A stretch of DNA of 64,000 nucleotides from Phascolarctos cinereus (Eukaryota; Chordata; Mammalia; Diprotodontia; Phascolarctidae). The position numbers and the translations under genes are program-made. The notes below the pieces were generated by a model that was given only the letters and a program-made list of their open reading frames with translations, was not told where the DNA came from and did not search any database. Positions 56,847 through 64,000 of the stretch are shown here, piece after piece. Location: positions 2,099,001 to 2,163,000 of the forward strand of contig NW_018344227.1 of NCBI RefSeq assembly GCF_002099425.1, read 5' to 3'. Within the stretch, counting starts at the first letter, position 1. Every line of letters starts with the position of its first letter.

Positions 56847-57803
56847 TTTCTTTTTTCTTTTTCTTTTTTTTTTATTAATTTATTTTGATTTATCAACAAT
56901 CACTTCCATATGCTTTTGAGCTGAAAATTTTTCTCCCCCTTCCTCCCCCCACCCTCCCCAACACGGCGCACAATCTGATATAGGTTTTACATTTACATAC
57001 CCATTAAACATATTTTCATATTAGTGAAGTTGTAAGTAAAAATTAAAACCAATAGGAGGAACCATCAGAAAGATGAAACAAAACTCAACGGAAGGTAAAA
57101 ATAAGTGAGAGCGATTCGACTTCCATAGTTCTTTCTTTGGATGTGGACAGCATTTTCCATCCCGAGGCCTCTGGAGATGTTTTAGATCATCGTAATGCTG
57201 AGAAGGGTTCAGTTTAACATTCTTAGTCACTGCATAACGTGGCTGCTATTGTGTACAAAGTCCTCTTGGTTCTGCTCACTTCACTCAGCATCAGTTCATA
57301 TAAGTCTTTCCAGTTTTTTCTGAAGTTGGCCTGCTTATCATTTCTTATAGCACAATAGTATTCCATTACATTCATATACCACAACTTGCTCAGCCATTCC
57401 CCAATGGATGGGCATCCTCTCAATTTCCAATTCTTTGCCACCACAAAAAGAGCTGCTATGAATATTTTTGTACATGTGGGTCCTTTTCCCATTTGTTTGA
57501 TCTCTTTGGGATATAGCCCTAGAAGTGCTATTGCTGGATCAAAGGGTATGCACATTTTTGTAGCCCTTTGGGCATAGTTCCAAATTGTTCTCCAAAATGG
57601 TTGGATCATTTCACAACTCCACCAACAATGTATTAGTGTTCCAATTTTCCCACATCTTCTCCAAACATTTATCATTTTCCTATTTTGTCATGTTGGCCAA
57701 TCTGATAGGTGTGATGTGGTACCTCAGAGTTGTTTTGATTTGCATTTCTCTAATCAATAACGTTAGAGCATTTTTTCATATGACTGTAGATGGCTTTAAT
57801 TAA
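56847..57803 (-). mobile_element. 5'-truncated L1 (ORF2 C-terminus and 3' UTR), 957 bp
   Basis: Open frame 57675-57223 (150 codons) reads VWRRCGKIGTLIHCWWSCEM, FDPAIALLGLYPKEIKQMGK, TKIFIAALFVVAKNWKLRG and MEYYCAIRND, the L1 ORF2 C-terminal cysteine region. Poly(T) lies at the left end. The target duplication is ccaaggacatttct (56833-56846) and ccacggacatttct (57804-57817), 13 of 14. The truncation falls in gactgtagatggctttaat, the same place as in 59947-60851. Confidence 0.93.
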
Positions 57804-57817
57804 CCACGGACATTTCT

Positions 57818-58588
57818 GGCATCATTAACAATTCTCTATACTGCCTCAGGGTCATCTAGATGGAAATGGCTAAGAGATCATAAGTGTATGCATGCAAGTG
57901 GGTACCAAGGCTCTCCTAATATCACCCCTCACTCAATCTTCTCTGGCTTACCCACCAAAAGCACATATTTATATGAGTTACTGAGTTCCCATAGACTGCT
58001 GCTGGATTCAGTCACTGTTAGCCCCCTGGGAGATTCTGTAGGTTCAGAGAGACTGAACTGCTGGCTTCCCTTTGGTCTGGGATTCCTTCCATTGCAGGCT
58101 TATGCGCTGGGCTAAAGGTTACAAGTGAATCACCCTCTGCTCCTGGGCTCCAAGCCACATGGACAGCTACAATTCTGGAATTTGGTTTGGGCTCAGTGTG
58201 CACTTAGGGCCTTCCACACAGCTGCAGCTGTTCCTCTCTGCCCTCGATTTGTAATCAGGACCTGGGTAATGGGCTACAGAGCTGCCAGATGGCCCCCATT
58301 CCTGCAGCCAGTGCTCATGCAGGGCTCCCTTGGGATCTCTTCCTGCCTCAGTGCCTCCTGCCCTGGTGCCCTGGCTTGGCCTCCTTTCTGTTCCTGGGCC
58401 TGGGTGCTGGACTTTGGGTGCTCCTGGCCAGCTCCCCACCCCGGGATGCACACAATGACTTGCTATGACTTTTTCTTGGCTTTGCTGATCAGAATTCAGT
58501 CAAACTTTTTTTCTGGCTTGTTGAAGAGGAGGCATGCTGGGTGACCCAGGCAAAAATGCTTCTCATTCCACCATCTTGACTCCATTCC
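57818..58588 (-). promoter_or_regulatory. L1 5' UTR / internal promoter with YY1-like CAAGATGG
   Basis: Higher-GC segment at the 5' end of the nested-host L1. On the minus strand it starts gaatggagtcaagatggtgg. CAAGATGG (58571-58578) near the start is the YY1-type motif known at L1 5' ends. Related to 45.7-46.5 kb. Confidence 0.6.
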
Positions 58589-58599
58589 CCTCGGGACAC

Positions 58600-58760
58600 A
58601 CTTTGAAACTTAATCTTCATCACTAACATTTTCTCCATCATTTGCTTAAGTCTAAACAATCAACAAAACAATAAATCAAGCCCTGATTTGTACTGTTTAA
58701 CAATAAGCTCTCAAGAGCTAGTTTAAGCTGGCTCCAGCATACCCCAGATGATAGGTGTAA
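58600..58760 (-). repeat. Unclassified repeat, related to 50.33-50.52 kb and 37.24 kb
   Basis: Shared phrases: taatctt/taatctgcat, cattttctccatcattt, gtctaaacaatcaacaaaac, gctggctccagca. Directly adjoins the L1 5' end. Confidence 0.55.
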
Positions 58761-58789
58761 ACAAGCTGCAACCTATAAACAATGAGGGG

Positions 58790-59042
58790 AAAAGGAAGAG
58801 AACACACATGTATATAGTGCCTTCTGTGTACTAAACATTGCATTATGTCATTTGATCCTCACAACAACCCAGCAAGGTAGCTAGTATTTATGATCATTTT
58901 ACAGTTGAGGAAACTGAGGCAGACAGAGGTGAAGTGACTTTGCTCAGGGTCACATAGCTAATAAGGATCTGAGGCGGGATTTGAATTTAGGTCTTCCTGA
59001 CTCCAGGCCCAGCACTCTATCTACTGTATCACCTAGTTGACT
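58790..59042 (-). mobile_element. MIR SINE, minus orientation, near full length
   Basis: tgtactaaacattgcattat, atcctcacaacaacccagca, ggaaactgaggcagacagag, ctccaggcccagcactctat. Confidence 0.88.
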
Positions 59043-59044
59043 TA

Positions 59045-59931
59045 TTAAAAAAACAACTGAAGTAAAATATATCATCAAGAGCCATGTGGTAGGGAAGAGA
59101 AGATAGTCTGATCATGTGGGAAGAGGACACGGAACAGATGAGCAGCCAGGATGCTCCTCACAACAGCAGGGGAAGAAGAGGAAGTCTGCTTAGGTGATAA
59201 ACTTAGGGGAGGGCTCATTCAGGTCACATAAGCAACAAGAATGAAGACTAGACATTATCTCTGATCACCATGATCTCTCACACCTCTCCAAAATAGAAAT
59301 GATGTGCCAACTTCAGCTGTCTCCATGGTCTAGGACACTCTGAATTTTTTTAAAGGTTAACAATAACAACAAAACCCAGGAACTGATGCATATTGACCCT
59401 GAGCTCACTCAGTACTCCTTCCCCAACAGCAGACACAAGGACATGACACAGGCCCCTACACCCTGGTTCCCCCTTACCCTTTCCAGTGCCCTGGAGACCC
59501 CAGCTCCAGTCTGTGGAAGCTTGTTTGGGCCACACTAGCCACCTTGGCCACAGCTTTTTAGGAGCCCTAGAATGTCAGCACTGCAAAGCTCTGAACTGCC
59601 AGTGATGGACCAGAGAACTGAAGAACAGAGGTAGTGGAACAGGTCACCAGGATGGGACACCATGTATCACAGGGAGTGGGGGGTGGAGGGATGGCTCTGC
59701 AGCACTCTACCAAGTCAGAGGGAAAAGCATAGCATCCAACTGGAGCCAGTTCTGACTACCCAAAAGGCAGTTGGGGCAGAGACCTAGGTTAGTGAACCAT
59801 GAATGGGATGAGGCTGAGACCACGTGGAGATCCAGCCCCCAAGGAAACCACAGAGGGGAGGGAGTCAGGAAGTTAGTGATAAGGAAAATAAAGGGGGTGG
59901 GGAGGAAAAACTGAAAATACCAAAGATTTTA
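59045..59931. other. No gene seen; unclassified
   Basis: Non-coding. Together with 60867-61660 it forms one stretch that was split by the L1 at 59947. Possibly an older element I cannot name. Confidence 0.45.
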
Positions 59932-59946
59932 GGAAGAAGAAATTTC

Positions 59947-60851
59947 TTTTTTTCTTAAAATTAATGTATTTATTTTTAGTTTTCAACATTCACTTCCACA
60001 AGATTTTGAGTTCCAAAGTTTCTCCCCCTCCCCCCTTCTCCCCACCCCAAGATGGCATGCAGTCTGATATAGGCTCTACATATATGATCATATTAAACAT
60101 TTTCGCATTAGTCTTGTTGTAAAGAAGAATTAGAACCAAGGGGAGGAATCATGAGAAAGAAGAAATAAACAAAAGAGTAAATAGTATGCTTCAATCTGCT
60201 ATTTCTTTCTCTGGATGTGGATATCATTTTCCATCGTGAGACTTTTGGAAATGCCTTAGATCCATGCATTACTGAGAAGAGCTAAGTCTATCAAAGTTGA
60301 TCATTGCACAATGTTGCTGTTTCTGTGTACAATGTTCTCCTGGTTCTGCTCACTTCACTCAGCATCAGTTCATGTAAGTCTTTCCAAGTTTTTCTTATAG
60401 CACAATAGTATTCCATTACATTCATATACCACAACTAGTTCAGCCTTCCCCCAATTGATGGGCATCCCCTCAATTTCCAGTTCTTAGCCACCACAAAAAG
60501 AACTTCTATAAATATTTTTGTACACGTGGGTCTTTCCCTCATTTTTATGATCTCTTTGGGATACAGACCTAGAAGTGCTATTGCTGGATCAAAGGGTATA
60601 CAGTTTTAAAGCCCTTTGGGCATAGTTCCAAATTGCTCTCCAGAATGGTTGAATCAGTTCACAACTCCACTAACAATGCATCAGTATTCCAATTTTCCCA
60701 CATCTTCTCCAACATTTATCATTTTCCTGTTTTGCCATGCTAACCAATTTGATAGGTGTGATGTGATACCTCAGAGTTGTTTTGATTTGCATTTCTCTAA
60801 TCAATAGTGATTTAGAGCCTTGTTCATATGACTATAGATAGCTTTAATTTG
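59947..60851 (-). mobile_element. 5'-truncated L1, 905 bp
   Basis: Same content as 56847-57803 (L1 ORF2 C-terminus and 3' UTR). The exact 15-bp target duplication ggaagaagaaatttc lies at 59932-59946 and 60852-60866. The left end has the L1 terminus agttttcaacattcacttcc. The right end stops at gactatagatagctttaattt, matching the truncation point of the other copy. Confidence 0.95.
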
Positions 60852-60866
60852 GGAAGAAGAAATTTC

Positions 60867-61665
60867 AAAGACCTTGAACATAAACAGATACGTCAACAGG
60901 GAAAATAGGAAACAAGTTCAGTCATCTATGAATAAATACTGCAAAATAAAGGAAAAGAATCCGACACTTGATAAGGCAGAGGACACTGTGGAATTTGAGG
61001 AGAACATAGAACCACAACACAATGAACTTGGGGGAGACAGGGACAAGAGCCACACTGGACTATCAGACATGGGGGGGGTGGTTTACAACTGTTTTGTTTG
61101 AGGGAACTCCTGAATTGACAGGGTCATAGATTCACTTGAGTATTTGAGTCAGTTTCAATGGACATATTTAAGTTGTCACCCTAACCAGGATGGGTGATAT
61201 GTGCCCCATAAACACGGAAAAGAGGGACGATAAAACACAACAGCCCATTCAGAGGAGAAAAGAGGCCAAAAGGTCAGAAGCTGTCAATCTCTCAGGCTAT
61301 CAGTTCTGGAAAGGGTAGGAGGAAGAGTTCATGCTGAAAGGTTTCCCAAAAGGTGAGATGGAAGGGAAATACAAGTTTCTAGGGTAGAAAACATTGATTT
61401 TAGTCAAAAGAATGTTTTACACACCTTAGTGTCACCAACATTTAATCAAGGTGGGCATGAGAGATACTTCTTTTAGCCCTTCAAAAAGATGAGAAGAAAT
61501 TGTGGCAAACATTAGTTTTGAGTATCCTCAAACTCTGGATAGAGTATGCTCAGGGCCTCTCAATCACCCGGGATAAGAGGGCATGTCTATGATGCTTGTC
61601 AACCAACACATTTCCTTGTTACCTAGAAGTAGGGGGGAAGGAGAAGAGGGACCTTTCATTTTCTT
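60867..61665. other. No gene seen; unclassified
   Basis: A 75-codon plus frame at 60874-61101 has no family resemblance. Confidence 0.45.
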
Positions 61666-61748
61666 CTTTTTTTAAATTTTTAAATAATTTATTTTGAATT
61701 ATCAACAATCATTTCCATAAGCTTTTGAGTTTTAAATTTTTCTTTAAT
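61666..61748 (-). mobile_element. Very short L1 3' end
   Basis: ttttgaattatcaacaatca then ttccataagcttttgagtt, the same terminus as at 50.56-50.61 kb. Confidence 0.75.
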
Positions 61749-62054
61749 TGACTGGGATTGGTTTAGCTACACTGTCCCACCCTGAAGACCAGCAGTGGAG
61801 ACTGGGAGAGAATAAGATGGGGTGGGGATCTCTGAGGGCTTATTCTACTTTTGTCCAAAAAGAGTAGAGCAAACATCCAAAAAGATTTGGGGACAAAATA
61901 TAGGAAGGCACTTACTCTATTTTTCTGTGTCATGATAAAAAGCTAGAGAAAGTGTGTGGATCAGGCAAATTGTTTGATGCTACTGGGGCCTCTCCCTGGT
62001 TTCTCAACAATTGCTCTGTTCCAAGTACTTTTAGGAGTGAATTATGGGTCTAGT

Positions 62055-62238
62055 AAGGCAGTAAAGTAGATAGAACACCAGGCCTGGAGCCAGGAAGACT
62101 CCTCTTCCTGAGTTCAAATCTGGCCTCAGACACTTACTAGTTGTGTAACCGTGGGCAAGTCACTTAAACTTGTTTGCCCCAGTTTCCTCATCTGTCAAAC
62201 AAACTGGAGAAGGAAATGGCAAACTACTCCAATATCTT
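62055..62238 (+). mobile_element. Mar1-type CORE-SINE, tail lost
   Basis: gtaaggcagtaaagtagata, core, then gagaaggaaatggcaaacta. It stops at the junction with the ORF1-only element. Confidence 0.85.
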
Positions 62239-62319
62239 TTTTTTTTCCTTAGCTGAATCCCAAAAGGTCTTTGTTTTTTGTTTCATTGTTGTCATTTCTT
62301 TTATATTTATGTATATGTA

Positions 62320-63156
62320 TATGTATATATATATATATTTAGTTTTAGTTTTCAACATTTACTTCCACAAAATTTTGAATTCCATATTTTCACCCCATCT
62401 TGCCCCTCCCCCACCCCAAGATGGCATACATTCTGAATACCCCTTCCCCTAGTCTGCCCTCCCTTCTATCTCTCCTCCCCCCACTTCTCTTATCCCCTTT
62501 CCCTTCTATTTTCTTGTAGGGCAGGATAGATTTCTGTACCTCATTTCCTGTATTTCTTATTTCCCAGTTGCATGTGGAAACTTTTTTTTAAACATGTGTT
62601 TTTAAAACTTTGGGTTCCAAATTTTCTCCCTTCCTCCCACCCCACCCACCCTCATTGAAAAGGCAAGCAAGTCAATACAGGCCATACATGTGCAGTTATG
62701 CAAAACACTTCCATAGTAGACATGTTGTGAAAAACTATTTCCCTTACTCCTATCTCACCCCCCCCATTTATTCTATTCTTTCTTTTGACCCTGTCCCTCC
62801 TCAGAAGTACTTCCTTCTGATTACCCCTTTCCCAATCTGCCCTTCTCTCTATCATCCCCCTGCTCTCTTGTCCCCTTCCTCCCCTATTTTCCTGTAGGGT
62901 AAGACAGATTTCCATACCCAATTGAGTGTGTATGTTATTCCCTCCTTAAGCCAAATCCTATGAGAATAAGATTCCCTCATTTCCTCTCACCTTCCCCTGT
63001 TTCCCCTCCACTGTAAGAACCTTTTCTTGTCTGTTTTGTGCAAGATAATGTACCCCATTCTACCTCTCCCTTTCTCCTTCTCTAGTATAATCCTCTCTCA
63101 CCCCTTAATTTTATTCTCCAGATATCACCCCTTCATCTTCAACTCACCCTGTGCCC

Positions 63157-63217
<61 letters not shown>

Positions 63218-64000
63218 ACATACATATAATTTTCCCCTCCCACTACCCTAATACTGACAAAGGTCTCATGAGTTATAAATATCATCTTTCCATGCAGGAA
63301 TGTAAACAGTTCAGCCTTAATAAGTCTCTTATGATTTCTCTTTCCTGTTTACCTCTTCATGTTCCACTTGAGTCTTGTATTTGAAAGTCAAATTTTCTAT
63401 TCAGCTCTGGTCTTTTCATCAAGAATGCTTGAAAGTCCTCTATTTCACTGAATGACCATTTTTTCCCCTGAAGGATTATACTCAGTTTTGCTGGGTAGGT
63501 GATTCTTGGTTGTAATCCTATCTCCTTTGCCCTCCGGAATATTATATTCCATGCCCTCTGGTCCCTTAATGTAGAAGCTGCTAAATCTTGTGTTATCCTG
63601 ATTGTGTTTCCACCATACTTGAATTGTTTCTTTCTGGCTGCTTGCAATATTTTCTCCTTGACCTGGGAACTCTGGAATTTGGCTACAATATTCCTAGGAG
63701 TTTTCCTTTGGGGATCTCTTTCAGGGGAGATCGTGGATTCTTTCAATTTCTATTTTGCCCTCTGGTTCTAAATATCAGGGCAGTTTTCCTTGATAATTTC
63801 TTGAAAGATGATGTCTAGGCTCTTTTTTTGATCATGGCTTTCAGATAGTCCAATAATTTTTAAATTCTCTCTCCTGGATCTATTTTCCAGGTCAGTTGTT
63901 TTTCCAATGAGATATTTCACATTGTTTTCTAATTTTTCATTCTTTTGGATTTGTTTACTGTGTCTGATTTCTCATAAAGTCACTATCTTCCAATTGCTCT
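62320..64000 (-). mobile_element. HAL1-like element with ORF1 C-terminal half, runs off right edge
   Basis: Minus frame 63746-63357 (129 codons) reads NIVAKFQSSQVKEKILQAAR, FKYGGNTIRITQDLAASTLR, QRAWNIIFRRAKEIGLQPRI and FQAFLMKRPELNRKFDF. This is the L1 ORF1p C-terminal region ending near 63357. About 1 kb of non-coding sequence then leads straight to the L1-type 3' end (agttttcaacatttacttcc at 62345) with no ORF2 in between. It carries a (TATC)n microsatellite at 63158-63217. Confidence 0.85.
63158..63217. repeat. (TATC)n microsatellite
   Basis: About 15 perfect tatc units inside the HAL1-like 3' UTR. The Ile-Tyr-Leu-Ser frame is an artefact. Confidence 0.97.

Larger units (their letters stand above)
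49130..58588 (-). mobile_element. Old, long L1 LINE (3' UTR to 5' end) carrying several nested insertions
   Basis: Read on the minus strand, L1 order is kept across more than 9 kb. The 5' UTR starts near 58588; an ORF1 zone lies about 55.9-56.8 kb; the ORF2 endonuclease zone is 54.4-55.8 kb (tttaatccattcacatttaaag in antisense); the reverse-transcriptase zone is 52.9-54.2 kb (catcatatcatcagcaaatg marks the FADD site); the downstream ORF2 is 50.6-52.6 kb (ttgtgcagaagcttttcag); and the C-terminus is at 50.1-50.3 kb (CSCAVRN). A probable 3' UTR lies at 49.1-49.4 kb beyond two SINEs. ORFs are heavily broken. Insertions: 49418-49905, 50312-50618, 51153-52309, 52709-52857, 53214-53395, 54236-54352, 55287-55433 and 56847-57803. 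Confidence 0.8.

Overview
This window reads as mammalian, and most likely marsupial, nuclear DNA. The interspersed repeats are the main clue. There are dozens of CORE-SINEs of the Mar1/WSINE1/MIR kind, L1 LINEs together with ORF1-only 'half-L1' (HAL1-like) copies, an RTE (BovB-clade) LINE, many old L2/CR1-type LINE pieces and hAT-type MITEs. That mixture is what I know from opossum and Australian marsupials. I cannot name the species. No bacterial features, CRISPR array, rRNA or tRNA gene, or convincing endogenous retrovirus was seen.

One multi-exon host gene covers most of the left 40 kb, on the minus strand: CLIC2 (chloride intracellular channel 2). All six coding exons can be read: 40085-40141, 20745-20854, 14391-14516, 11400-11506, 7544-7725 and 7217-7378. 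All splice sites are GT/AG, every exon phase fits, and the product is 247 residues, the length I remember for human CLIC2. Human CLIC2 lies in Xq28, so the window may be X-linked. That is inference, since no second marker gene (RAB39B, TMLHE) is visible here.

Intron 1 of CLIC2 (20855-40084) contains a second, nested gene on the same strand. It is an intronless but open PABPC1 retrogene (633 codons, 26953-28854), with recognisable 5' and 3' UTRs, a poly(A) signal and a GC-rich 5' region. All four RRMs and the MLLE domain are readable. This is the most interesting object in the window. The A-rich autoregulatory stretch of the parental 5' UTR appears to be missing. About 1.3 kb beyond its 5' end lies a degenerate tandem repeat of roughly 96 bp (30.7-31.7 kb).

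Two ~527 bp direct repeats, about 97% identical, lie on either side of CLIC2 exon 2 (18454-18981 and 22453-22979). Introns are otherwise filled with L2-type LINE fragments, SINEs and microsatellites.

Right of CLIC2 exon 1 (40.2-64 kb) I see no host gene. The region holds simple repeats, RTE/L2-like LINE pieces, an L1 ORF1 with its 5' UTR (44.3-46.5 kb), and a long, old minus-strand L1 (about 49.1-58.6 kb) with several younger elements nested inside it, many with clear target-site duplications. Another 5'-truncated L1 (59.9-60.9 kb) follows, then an ORF1-only element running off the right edge. A related ORF1-only element runs off the left edge.

Comparisons with human proteins, UTRs and repeat families are from memory. 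Element boundaries without stated duplications are accurate to about 10-20 bp.
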